A stretch of 64,000 nucleotides of DNA, taken from the NCBI GenBank assembly GCA_964016875.1, contig OZ024722.1, positions 14,266,576 to 14,330,575 of the forward strand, given 5' to 3'. The stretch's first letter is position 1. Every line of letters starts with the position of its first letter. The translations under genes were made by a program, and so were the position numbers. The DNA is from Fallopia convolvulus (taxonomy: Eukaryota > Streptophyta > Magnoliopsida > Caryophyllales > Polygonaceae). This document shows positions 45,558 to 56,468 of this stretch, one piece after another. The notes beneath the pieces are model-generated. The model saw nothing but the letters and a program-made list of their open reading frames with translations. It had not been told where the DNA came from and made no database searches.

Positions 45558-46666
45558 ATGAGCAACCCTAATAAGGGTAGTCAAGAGCTAAACGCCGGGG
45601 ACGATGGAGGCGTACGCCAGGACACATCGGCAACGCTCCGCCTCGAGTTATCTGAGTTCGCCCAGAGGCTTCAAGCTCTACAGAAGGAACTAGCATACCA
45701 ACGTGCTTGCAATGAGAAGCATAAGTCTAGCATTGAGAAGTTAACCGCCGATAAAGAAGGTTTGCGCTCTCAACTCCGATCCAATTCCTTTGTCGGCCCG
45801 CACGCCCGAACGACGGATCGAACCCGAAACAGTGGGGGTGAGGGTTCCTCTAAAAACCATACTGGTCGACGCGAGAGACACTCTGGCATGGAGTTCGTTA
45901 CCCCACCAACAACAGTTCCTAGGGTGCCGTCATTTACCTCTGCGCAGGGCAATCCTACTGGCGAAGGAGCGAGGGCACCCATACGCCTCCGATCGGCGTG
46001 AGAAGTTAGCCCTCGACGCTTTGAAGATGATATCATGGACAATGATGAGGATTAGGACCGCCGTCGTCCCCGAGACCTAGAAAACATCATCCGAAATCAA
46101 TTCAAGATGTTCACCGAGCAGTTGGCGAAGATACATGGGGTTCCGCAACCCATAGAGAAGGAAGCGGTTTACGGTTACAACGATTCACCCTTCGCTCCTC
46201 ATATCACCGAAGTCGAGATACCGAAGAAATTCTCGGTACCTAACATGAGTCCCTATGATGGCACGAGAGACCCTGGCGAGCACGTAGCCATATTCAAGCA
46301 GAAGATGATGACCAGTGCAGTTCCATATCACTCTCGCGAGGCACTGATGTGCAAGGGTTTCAGAGCAGCTCTCTCGGGGCCGACCTTAAAATGGTTCGTC
46401 AATCTTCCATGAGGAATTATCCGTTCCTTTGCTGAATTAATGGATTCCTTCCGGGTCCAATTCGCTAGCAGCCGAAGATTCGAGAAACAGTCTAGCGATT
46501 TGTATCGGGTTATCTAGAGACCGGAAGAATCCACCCGGGAGTACCTAGACAGGTTCAACCGAGAGAAGATCTCCATCCCGCACTGTGACGTGCCGACGGC
46601 TATGGAAGCTTTCCATCAGGGGGTAAACCAAGATGGAGACCTCTAAAAAGAACCCACCAGGCACCC
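45558..46666 (+). pseudogene. Tat-type gypsy gag, 5' part
   Basis: MSNPNKGSQELNAGDDGG, a coiled-coil-like N-terminus (FAQRLQALQKELAYQRACNEKH), then after a frameshift (about 45990) and a stop at 46053, FKMFTEQLAKIHGVP, then the capsid (VPNMSPYDGTRDPGEHVAIFKQKMM, FRAALSGPTLKWFVNLP), a stop at 46410, then ELMDSFRVQFASSRR and EYLDRFNREKI. Interrupted at 46667 by the solo LTR; the same protein resumes at 47795. Confidence 0.88.
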
Positions 46667-47789
46667 TGACTCGACTAAAGTCGTAGTGCCGAGATCAAAG
46701 TAAATTACCCTAAATTACAAACTAGTATAGCATGCAAGTAAGGATCGAAACCAAGAGAATCGGTATTCTGAACAATCAACAAAGACAAAAACAAGGGTTT
46801 GAGAGTTTAAGCAAACAAACAAATTTAAGTATCAAATCAATTAAAGGAAAGCAGAGTTCATTCAGTCAATTCCACCTTTTTAAGCATTCGATCATTGATT
46901 CATCCACTTTTCTACAATTCCTAGGTTAATTCCAATCCTTGTAAAAGATTTTCGCTTGTCCACGGTCCAAGCGAAATTATGATATGAACAAGGACGCTTA
47001 ATTCAAATCATGCAAAGTATTATGGATAAAAGGATATCAAATCATGCAATCAAGCTACGAGTCTCATGCATAAAATAATCATCAAATACTCTTTCTCATT
47101 TCCAGTCCACGGTCTTGGAAAAGAGTTGTTTCAAGGATAAATAATATTGCACAGACAACAATCAAACCTAATCCAAACAGTAGATCTAAGTCAATCAAAC
47201 AAGTTGATCAGGCTCATAAAATCAAACATAGATCATATAATTAAAAATAAGAGTTTTGATATTAACCAAAGGATAGAAAAGTTACCAGAAACTCACGAAT
47301 TCAATAAAAAGGCTTCCTTGATCAAACAAACTCCAAGGAAGATTAGTTCTCCATAATAGCAGAAATAAAACTAGGTTAAAGTAAGGAGTCTCCAAAAGTC
47401 TGCTAGATCCCAAACTGAAAATGAAACTAAGCTTAAATACTAGAAACAATATCCGAAATAACCTAAAGATATAATAAAAGAGAAGATAAAATAAACGGAA
47501 GTCGGTGCTCGGAAAAATCGCCACCCGCGAGCGCGGGTCACAAGCCGCGGTCGCGGCTCTAGTCTTCTCTCGACGTCCGCGGAATCCTGATCACCCACAG
47601 AATCTTCAACTTTGTTTTCCTTAGCAACCGCTGTAAAGCGGGTCTTCAGCTCGAACTTAGGACTTCTGTCTTTAAAGTCTTCTTCTGTAGGCTCTCCTGA
47701 TATTACAATTAAACACCCTAATCTAGCCTAAAACACTCAGAAATCCTAATAAAAATACATAATTACGCTGTACTAAAACCAGCGTATCA
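46667..47789 (-). mobile_element. Solo LTR of Athila family A, minus orientation, TSD CACCC
   Basis: In minus sense it begins TGATACGCTGG and ends CGAGTCA; the 5-bp CACCC flanks both sides (46662-46666, 47790-47794). It aligns by eye along its length with the LTR at 18633-19933, including the ACCGTGGAC...AAGCGAAA block, and carries the family's CGCGAGCGCGGG and GCCGCGGTCGCGGC motifs near 47526-47558. There is no internal region, so it arose by recombination between two LTRs. Confidence 0.95.
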
Positions 47790-47794
47790 CACCC

Positions 47795-47964
47795 CTATCA
47801 CAGTTTCGAAGATGTCCAAACCAAGGCTCTGGCTCAAATCAGACTTGAAGATGAGGAAGCCCGCAAACATCTGGGAGAGGGTAGAAAAGAAGGCAGCACC
47901 GGATCATCGTCGAGAACGCCGTGATCAACCATACCGGCGCCCTCACCCCGATGCGGTGAAAGTG
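47795..47964 (+). pseudogene. Tat-type gypsy gag, middle part
   Basis: Continues the gag interrupted by the solo LTR: FEDVQTKALAQIRLEDEEARKHLGEGRKEG in one frame, ending at the AACGT duplicated by the next insertion (47965-47969). Confidence 0.8.
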
Positions 47965-47969
47965 AACGT

Positions 47970-49471
47970 TGATGTTCATGTTTTTAGTATAGTTTTTAGG
48001 GTGTTTTCTTAGTTTGTTAGGATTAGTTTTGATAAGTTTAGGGTTAGTTTTGTGTGTTTTTGGATGGTTTTGCATATTTTGTGAAAAGTATGGAAGCTAC
48101 TCCGTTTTGTGTCTTTTTGTAGGTTTTAGCAAGGAAACAGTGCTTTATGGAGCTGAATTTGGAATGCAATGGTGAAGGACAGAAGAATACAAGAAAAAGA
48201 AGTTGAAGTCTAAGTTTTTGAAGAAGAAGTGTTGAAGAAGCCAAACCCAGGCTCGTTAACGAGGCTGTGAGGGCTCGTTAACGAGGTTACGAGATAGGTT
48301 TTTCGAGGATTCCTAGTGATGTCCTACCGATCCTGTGCGGGAATTTATTCCGTGTCGGTAGAGTGTTTTTTTAATGAGTTCTAGGGTTATTATATTTTAT
48401 TTTAGGTCTTGTTATCTTTCTAGGGTTTTATTTCTATCTTTTTAGAGTTAGATTCTATCTTCTAGGAAAGTTTATTTATCTTCTATCCTTTTTATTTTAT
48501 AGCCTTATTAGTATAAATACCCTTCTATCTAGCATAGAAAAGGAGGGAGAGCAAGTAGAGTAGAGTTGGAGTAGAGAAGAAGGAAGAGCCGAGAGAGAAG
48601 AGTCGGAGGTCGAGATCGAGTTCGGTAGACGAGAGTTACCGGGGTCGTTGATCATAGTTTTCGGTTCGGAATTGTTTTTTTTTTCGGTTTCTTCTGGATT
48701 CTGTAAGACAATATTTTCTTATTAATTTAAAGTAGTTGTTTGGTTCTTAATGTTTTCTCTTGTTGAATTTATTTGCTTCTTAATTATGAGTAGTGAGTAG
48801 TTTTCTTATCTAGGGTCGGGGTTGAACCCGGCATAGTTATGCATGGTGTGATGAGTAAGATGTTGTGTTGAATTCCTTCTATCTATTTTTTTTAGATTTC
48901 TTGTCGTGTTTATACCTAGATGAAAGTCAAGGTAATTTGAGTTTTAAACTTGATCGAGAGAGAAAGTTATTAACTTGAAGGTTGATGTTGTTTGAATACG
49001 AAAGTTTCAAGCTTTAGATCCAAAACAAGTGATTGAGTGAATTAGTTTATGAAAGAAGATTAATTTATTTGTTAGCCAATGAAAGTTGACGAGTTTATCT
49101 ATTTAGAGGCATGATCTTTATCTTCTTACAAGTTTATATGCATGACTATGTTGTGGTGACCCTTGTCCTACATCTTTCTTTTTATTTGAATTCTCTTTGA
49201 TTATCTTCGATTACTGAGTTCGTGACCTCGGTACCGAACTTGTTTAGTTCGTTAGTGTTGGTTAGTTGTTTGCGGTGGTTCGTTAACGACCTTGACAAAG
49301 TCGTTAACGAGGCTGATCGTAAGTGTTTTGCTTGTTTTTGCTTGATTTTCATTGTTAGTAGTCGATAGATAAACAAACCTTGCTTCGTGTGGAACGATCC
49401 TGACTCCCCTATACTCAGCGGGGTCTTGACTTATAAATTTATTTGTTGTCCAGAGTAAAGGCCCGTCAACA
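47970..49471 (+). repeat. 5' LTR of Athila family B
   Basis: TGATGTTCATG to GTCAACA, 1,502 bp. TATA box TATAAATA at about 48512. It contains palindrome pairs CGTTAACG at 48255/48277 and 49282/49303, and a hairpin at 48324-48361 (CTACCGA...TCGGTAG, with CGG-GAAT/ATTCCG inside). Confidence 0.96.
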
Positions 49472-49474
49472 AAT

Positions 49475-49492
49475 TGGCGCCGTTGCCGGGGA
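49475..49492 (+). other. Primer-binding site, tRNA-Asp type
   Basis: TGGCGCCGTTGCCGGGGA three bases after the LTR; the standard Athila site. Confidence 0.92.
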
Positions 49493-49586
49493 GGCAACGA
49501 GTTTGTTTGTTTATCTGTGGGTTTGGGAATAGCCCGACCCCGTTTTTGTTTTTAATTTTTGTTTTCTTTGTCTGTTTTCTCAGCGT

Positions 49587-51640
49587 ATGCCGATAGGACG
49601 TCGAAGGCTTGAATTTGACAACACTGATCATTATTCAGAACCCGAACCTTCCCTGCACCGAAGACGCCGAGAGAACCGAGCTATGGCCACACTTGAAGGG
49701 ATGGCTTATCAGTTGGAAATCCTCCAAAACTAGATGGAGGCATTGAAAACCGAGAAAGAAGACGCTGTTGCCGAAGTTGAGCGTCAACGAGCTAACAATG
49801 CTCGTCTACATGAAGAGCTGAACGCCTATCCGAGGAATGCCAAACAGTACATGCATCCAGAACTGAGGGTGCCGGAATCTCCAATTGTGCTTCCAGAGAT
49901 AGAGAAAACTTTTGAGATTAAATCTCAATTTATATCCTTGATCAAGCAGGCTCAGTTAAGGAAAACCTTCTGAGTGCCCTATGGAACATATTAAGAATTT
50001 TCTTGATTTATGTGACACCATAGCTACTGAAGGTGTCTCACTTGAATATGTTCTGTTAAAAGCTTTCAGGTGGTCTCTTGCTGGAAAGGCCCTGAGCTGG
50101 TTGGAGAGCTTACCTCCTAAGTCTACCAGGACTTGGAAAAACTTGTATGATCAATTTCTTACAAAATTTTTCCTTCCTGCCAAGACAACGGAGTTGAGAA
50201 AGCGAATCACCTCCTATCACCAGCTGCCTAATGAGACTTTTGTTGAAACATGGGAAAGATTTAAAGAAATGCTTAGACAGTGCCCCACTCATGGGCAACC
50301 TTTATATGTTCTTCAAGAAATCTTTTTCCAGAGTATCAACGCTGAGACCAAGAACCGCATCAACACGCATACAACGTGCGGTTTTATAGAGATGGACCCA
50401 ACAGCTGCATGGGAATTGCTGGATAAGCTGTCCAATTATGATGCCATGTACGGAACTCAACAATCACCCCCATCCCAGAAACGTCTCTACGTGCCTAACC
50501 GAGAAGAAGTTGACCCGGATGTTAAAAATCAATTTATACAAGACGAGGTCAACCGCCTGAAGAAGCAGGTAAGTTTTCTGAAATCCTCTCAATCCTGTCA
50601 AGAGTGTGGTTCTTCTGCCCATAGTACTTCTGCTTGCACTAACATAGAGCAGGTAAGAGCCGCTGCGACAATTGCTGAAATGATTTACAAGAGAGGCCCA
50701 TACAGGAACCAACCTAGTAATTTTGACAGGTCAAACAACTATCAGACGTGGGCAATCAAAATCCAAATCCAAGCTATGCATCGCCTCCACCGAATAGACG
50801 ACCTGCGCCTTATCGACCTCCAGGCCATCAGGAGCCACCATCATGGGTTCAAGGGTTACAGGAAGGTATTAACGAAGTCACTAACAAGGTTAACGAAGTT
50901 CAAGCCAACCTGAACAATCAAAATAAAAGATGGGGAGAGTTCGATATATGGAAGAAGAATGTTGATTCCCAACTAGGGAACCTTGCTGCACAGATTCCAC
51001 GACCACAACGGCAACTCCTGGGCCGCCCCGAGGAAAACCCTAGGGGACAAATAGCAGCGGTACACCTTAGGAGCGGAAAGACATTACCAGAGCGTGTCCA
51101 ATCTAAGGACAATACGGAAGAGGACGCCACGGTTCAGCTCGATAACGAGCTAGCGAGGGTGAGTACCGAACTGGGACAACATAGTGACGAGGCTCCGAGG
51201 GTACCTACCGACCCTAGTCCAGGTAAGTTTTCTAATCCGAGCCCTCCTCTCCATCCCAGGGTAGTTAACGACCCCATCAGGGTCGGTAACGACCCGCCGA
51301 GCATACCCAACGACCCTAGAGTCGACCCGGTAACTTCACCTCTCGAGCCTAACTTGGTTCCGAGAATGGTAAAATCTCTTCCATACCCCACTAAGAAATC
51401 TGTAGACTCTACTGAGAGTAAGTTCAAGCGTTTCGTAAAGATCCTTCAGGGCATTAATATTTCCATCCCATTCACTGAGGCCCTAAGCGAAATGCCGGCT
51501 TACACAAATTTTTTGAAGGATATTCTTAGCAGGAAAGATCCATTACAAAGCTGCAGGATGAGGTCCGATCTATTGCTCTACCAGAAAAGCTCGGAGATCC
51601 AGGGCGATTTGCCATAACAATCGGCATAGGCGACCACAAA
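49587..51640 (+). pseudogene. Athila family B gag
   Basis: Start MPIGRRRLEFDNTDHYSEPEP at 49587; TAG at 49731; a coiled-coil-like stretch (EALKTEKEDAVAEVERQRANNARLHEE) to 49973; then a frame change to the capsid at 49981: FLDLCDTIATEGVSLEYVLLKAF, SLAGKALSWLESLPP, QFLTKFFLPAKTT, ETWERFKEMLRQCPTHG, and a zinc knuckle CQECGSSAHSTSAC (about 50600-50640). A second frame change at about 50745 leads into a Pro/Gln-rich part with AAVHLRSGKTLPER, then the 21-bp repeat array (heptads such as DNELARV, VVNDPIR, VGNDPPS). Third shift near 51530. Damaged in four places. Confidence 0.9.
51140..51345 (+). repeat. 21-bp periodic array encoding heptapeptide repeats in the gag-protease linker
   Basis: Degenerate units whose core is (G/C)TTAACGACC. 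ACGA/CCGA cores are spaced 21 bp in a run near 51145, 51166, 51187 and 51208, and GTTAAC 51264, GGTAAC 51285 and CCAAC 51306 continue at 21 bp. Translates as 7-residue repeats with NDP/DP cores. Confidence 0.85.
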
Positions 51641-53779
51641 TTCAAAGCTTTATGTGATTTGGGAGCCAATGCTAGTTTGCTCCCCCTTTCAATTTGGTCA
51701 AAAGCCAACATGGGACCATTGGAGCCTGTAGATATGAACCACTACATGGCAGACGGATCGTGCGTAAAAGCCATAGGAGTCGTGGACGACTATCCCATTC
51801 AAGTTGGGAAATTCTTCATACCCAATGATTTCATCGTCCTCGACATGCCCGAAGACCCTCATGTCCCCATTATTCTAGGCAGACCATTCCTAGCTATGGC
51901 AAGTGCCAAGGTCGATGCGTGGAAAGGACTTCTCACTTTTGATATTGGAGAAGAACGCGTGGAATTCAGCCTGGACCAAAATGCAAATGACCCAATGATA
52001 GAGCATATAGGTATAGGCTTTAGAGCATGTTTTTATTCCAGTTATATGCATTTTTAGTTAGGATTTCGTTCTAAGTTTTAGTTTAGGTTTTATTTTCTTT
52101 TAGTTCGGAATCTACGCGTCTTTGTGCATAAATGCAGGTAGGAAGGTGGAAGACGGTAGATGGAAGGCTTGGGACGGAATCTCGGGATGCATAGGAGGCA
52201 TTGAAGTGAAGACTTGAGGCAAGAATTACAAAGATGAGAAGTGAAGTGCCAAACCGCGTAGAGGTGCCTAGACCGCGCCGAGAGATCCGACTTACTGCGG
52301 CGTGAGCGCGGGGGAAACTGGGAGAGCGCGGTCACGCTCTCATGTGCACCAAACCGCGTTCCGGCGGGATGACGCGACAAGGATTTGGGCTTTGCGAGAT
52401 CTTGTGGGCCAACTTCTTTAATGTTTGTTTGGATATTTTTAGCTTTTAAGATATTTTTAGGCATAAATATAAATACTTTCTTTAGATTTTATTATGAGGA
52501 TTATGCTATCTTTTACTTGTGTTTTAAGTTTGAGTGAGATTAGAGATTTCTAGGAGACAAACCCTAGTTTTGCAATTGAAGATCGATTTGACTCTTGTAA
52601 GTTTTATTTTTCTTCAATGACAATGTCTAGCTAATTTTCTCATGTCCAACTAGTTAGTTGAAGTTGTATGCATGATCGTTTGTGAGATTTGAATTATTTT
52701 AGTTTGCCTTGACTAGATTAAATCTCTCCGTGCTTAATTGATTAAATTCACTTAGGATTATTATAGATTGGCCACCTATTCTACTTCTAGGTTGAATTAC
52801 AACTAGAATAATTAAATAGACGGTGGAATTTGATTATTCATGGATGAATCCTTTGATTAAACTTATAGACGGTGGAATAAGGTTAACCAAAGGCGGAGAA
52901 TTTAATCACAAGACTTCATGAATAGACGGTGGAATTCATGATTATTGTTTCTATTGAATGCTTTGAACTTAATTGCATGATTAATTTGACATAGAAGGTT
53001 TTCTAGGTTAATTGGTTAAAAGGTTGTTAAAGACGGTGTATATTAACAACCACATTAAGCTTGAATTCATAAATTCACAATAGATTAGTCAAGGGAAATT
53101 GAAATAGGGATAATCAAGGATCAAATCTCATGTATGCAATGGATACGAAACTAGTTGGACGCTTTTCCCCATATTTGAACCTCAAATCACTTTGCTTGCT
53201 TTGTTTTAATTAGATTTAATTACTTAGATCTTAGTTTACAACCATAAAATCCCCCTTTCTACTTAGTAATATTACTTAAATACAAATATTCCGAGTCTCT
53301 GTGGGTTCGACCCTTACTTCCACTTTACTAAGGTTAGGGAGTTAGGAATTTTCTTTGTCAGTACTTTTATAACGACGTAAAAGTGCTCGTCACCCAACTA
53401 CAGCCGCACAGATCGAGTTGACCCAACCAGAACTCGACATAGCTGACACTACCGAACTTCCCCCAACTACAAAAGAGGACGAGATTCTCACACAGGACCC
53501 TGCCGAACCTCCTTGGCCCATTAGCGAGTCTTACATACAAGGAAATAATCAAGGTGAGTACTCTTCTTCTTACTTTATTCCTACACCATGCCCCACTGTA
53601 TATGCTACAGAGGAGTCCAGACCACCTTGGTACTCGGATTTCACTAACCCGTATGTAGGAATACCGGGCATACTGATAGAAGACAGAGGACCAAGCTTAG
53701 TGACTCAAGCAAATAATGCCTACAAAGCTAAGTATGGGGTACCTCAAGACCCTGACACAACTACAAAAGAGCCACCTTG
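51560..53779 (+). pseudogene. Athila family B protease region, split by a solo LTR, fused to a C-terminal tail
   Basis: After a frameshift the frame reads LPEKLGDPGRFAITIGIGDHKFKALCDLGANASLLPLSIW, with the aspartic-protease Asp in DLGA, then IILGRPFLAMASAKVDA. At 51996 it is broken by a solo LTR; removing the LTR and one TSD copy joins ...NAND to PTTAAQIELTQPELD and continues to a stop at 53777. This tail (AEPPWPISESYIQG, PPWYSDFTNPYVGIPGI) has no RT motifs. In a complete Athila the RT would follow the protease. Confidence 0.85.
51996..53392 (+). mobile_element. Solo LTR, third Athila-like family (C), TSD CCCAA
   Basis: Begins TGATAGAGCATATAGG and ends GTGCTCGTCA; CCCAA on both sides (51991-51995, 53393-53397). 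1,397 bp, promoter-like TATAAATATAAATAC at about 52467, and a GC-rich motif patch at 52250-52375 (ACCGCGCCGAGAG, AGAGCGCGGTCACG, AACCGCGTTCCGGCGGG) comparable to family A. A repeated block AGACGGTGGAAT occurs four times at 52818-52935. Confidence 0.93.
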
Positions 53780-55019
53780 AAGAAAAGGTAAGTACGTCGG
53801 GCTAACGACGTTAAACATAGCGCTTACGGGAGGCAACCCGCTTTTAGTATAGATTAGATTTTTATTCTTTCTTTTTAGATCTTTTTCCTAGCTTTCTTTG
53901 GAGTTTTAAGTAGTTTTTTAGGATAAAAAATAGGATAGTTTCCTTTTAGCTAACAAGATGCAGGAGAAGGGCTCGTAATTCACTCAAAGAGGGTACGGTG
54001 GCTCGTTAACGACCCACCCAGGGTCGTTAACGATCCGGTTTGGCGACCCGATTCGGCAAAAACGGGCAGGTAAAATTTTTCTAACCTTAATCTATCTTCT
54101 ATCTTCTACCCCCCTTTTTGCCGCCTCTTACCTACCCCTTTTACCTCTTCCCCTACCCTCTCCTATATAACCCTTCTAAACCCCCTAAAATCCTACTCTC
54201 AAATCCTCAAATCCCAAACTCCAATTCCCTCAAATTTCTACCGAAGATCCTTCATCACCGATCGTAATTTTCCGCTCCACCGACCTTCGGAAAACGCCCC
54301 CGTTACCGAAGCCCGCCGCCTCAGTTTTCCCACCGACGAGATCCAAGCTCGTTAATCACCCAAACTCGATTTTTGTTCTTCAAATTCGCAACCTTCCGGT
54401 ATGATTTCTAAACCCTAACTCTTTATTGCATGATTCATGGTTTTTAGGGTAGAAATTTCATATCTTGATTGTGTTTTTAGAGGTGGTCCAATTGCATGTT
54501 TTATCTTGCCCAGTAATTCTATTTCATACATTGGTAGTAATTCTCTATCTAGGGAAGGTTATTCATGTCACATTCTCCATTGCAATAATTTGATTTGAAA
54601 AGCATGAATGTTCTTGTTCTAGAAATTGAGTTTGATCTTCACCATCTTAATTTTTGGGGTAAATTTAGCATGTTTGGGATGGGAAATTGAGCAAGTATGG
54701 GGTGCGTATACCCGATTGTGTGTCTAGTGAAGGATTATAGAGGATGCATGCTTGATTCATGGCTTGATTTTAGAGTTGATAACATTCGGATTCTGTGAAC
54801 TGGCTCTCGGCAGGTCGTTAACGACCCACCCAGGCTCGTTAACGACCCTGCGTAACCTCAAAGTTGAAAAAAAAAACCAGTCCAGAACCCGTTACCGACC
54901 CAATTGGGTAGTTAATGAATAATTCCGAGGGTTATTTCGAGACCAAGTATGGGGTCTCTTGTCTAACCTACTTGAGTAGATCTTATCTTGGAAAAATCAT
55001 AATTGTTTTGTAGGTCCCA
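53780..55019 (+). other. Non-coding region between protease and env-like ORF of Athila family B
   Basis: Opens with ACGTCGGGCTAACGACGTTA and TAGCGCTTACGGGAGGCAAC, a conserved Athila sequence normally found after the end of pol, followed by pyrimidine-rich DNA, CT-rich leader (54080-54240) and palindrome pairs at 54005/54026 and 54817/54838. Ends with TTTTGTAGGTCCCA just before the ATG, a good splice acceptor, consistent with a spliced env-like mRNA. Confidence 0.7.
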
Positions 55020-56468
55020 ATGGCAGGTTCAAGCAGAGCCGCTACCCGAGCACAAAAGAAGAAGAGAAACCAGAGGTCCCCATCTCCACCTCGAATGGAT
55101 AACATGATCTTGCGCACTCAAGGGCAAGCGGACCGATACAATGCCATCCTAGAAAAGGACCACAACACTAGGTAGTTTTCAAGGTCAAGTGCTAAACCAA
55201 TGAAGATCTATGAGGATATGAAGGAGGCCTTTTCTATTCTCGGTGTGCCTCACTTGTTGAAGAAGGAGCATTTACCACACTTTCCGGCTCTCACATCCGA
55301 GTTTCTAGCCACTCTAGAGACAAGCTTCCCAACGAAGACTTCGGCGGGATGCATTCGATTCAGGCTCGGCAATGTGAACCGTGAATATACCTTGGCGGAG
55401 TTCAATGCTATTCTGGAGCTCCCAAACCCTTCTCGAGATTACAGCCTCAAAGATTACAAGGTAACGAGGACTTGGAGCTACATCACCGGGGAGGTTTAGC
55501 CCTCCGCTGCGACACTATCAGGGGTAAGCATCATCAACCCCATATTCAGGATCATTCTCTGAGTCCTAGCCGCTACATTCTGGCCTAAGAGAGAGTTGAA
55601 CAGGGCGACAAGCATGGAGGTTGCTTGCCTCCGCACTATTCTTTTTGAGGAGCCCGCCCCATTGAACTTGGGGTACGAATGGCTTTATTATGTGGAGAAG
55701 TCAACCAAGTCGAAGGAAGTATGGTGCAGAAATCTGGTTAGTCTGCTGGCCACCAATCTTGGAGTTGATCTCACCCGTTACACGCCCCTTCACGCCCAAT
55801 TGCTCAACCGGAATTATTGGTTTAGCTCCGGTATTTTCACTCAAGTCCGAGATGGGTTTATTACCAAAGTGTAAGGCCGAGATGTCGTACCCACCGGAGA
55901 CAAATTAGATCTACTTTATGTACCAAATTGGTACGAAGCGTGGACGGGTCATGCATTCCCGTTAGAGCCCAAGCCGGAGGATGAGCTATAACTTAGACCG
56001 TGTGAGACAAGATTTGCACGAGAGGGAGAAGCAATGAACGAAGATGATGAAGATGAGTCTGAAGAGGTAGATACTGAGGGAGGCATAGAGGAGCTCAACA
56101 TCGAGGAAGAAGACCTCGACACAGAAATTTTGGGCGAAAACATTTTCGTTAACGAGCCAGTCAGGGTCGTTAACGACCACTTCGAGGCTTCTACAGATGC
56201 TCCTACCGAGGCACATAGCTTCGGTAACGACCTGCCGAGAGCATCTAACGACCCCCCACAGACTCCTATCGACCCTCACTCTTATGGTCTCATGCCATAC
56301 AACCCGGTGTTTCATCAAGATCACTTCCAGTATCACAATCATGATCAACCACCTCCTCCACCCGAGTACGCTGGATCAAGTATCCCGCCTCCATGGGCCG
56401 AAGACCTTTCTGCTAGGATGCAACAGCTTAACCTTCAGCATGACCATATTCACAGGAGGATGGATTGA
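55020..56468 (+). pseudogene. Athila ORF-1 / env-like protein, one frame with five stops
   Basis: Starts MAGSSRAATRAQKKKRN at 55020. The same frame continues to 56468 with no frameshift but stops at 55173, 55497, 55560, 55872 and 55989, each explainable by a C-to-T change (CAG, CGA or CAA expected). Blocks: FPALTSEFLATLETSF, CIRFRLGNVNREYTLAEFNAIL, PKRELNRATSMEVACLRTIL and TPLHAQLLNRNYW, the pattern of the ATHILA ORF-1 family, followed by a strongly acidic stretch (NEDDEDESEEVDTEGG) and the repeat-encoded linker (VNEPVRVVND, GNDLPRASNDPPQ). No clear signal peptide or transmembrane anchor was seen, so an envelope role is doubtful. Stop at 56466. Confidence 0.85.

Noticed and set aside
49182..49497. 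Minus-strand ORFs repeated at 59566-59947
   Set aside because: The two are copies because they lie in the two LTRs of one element; no sign of coding selection.
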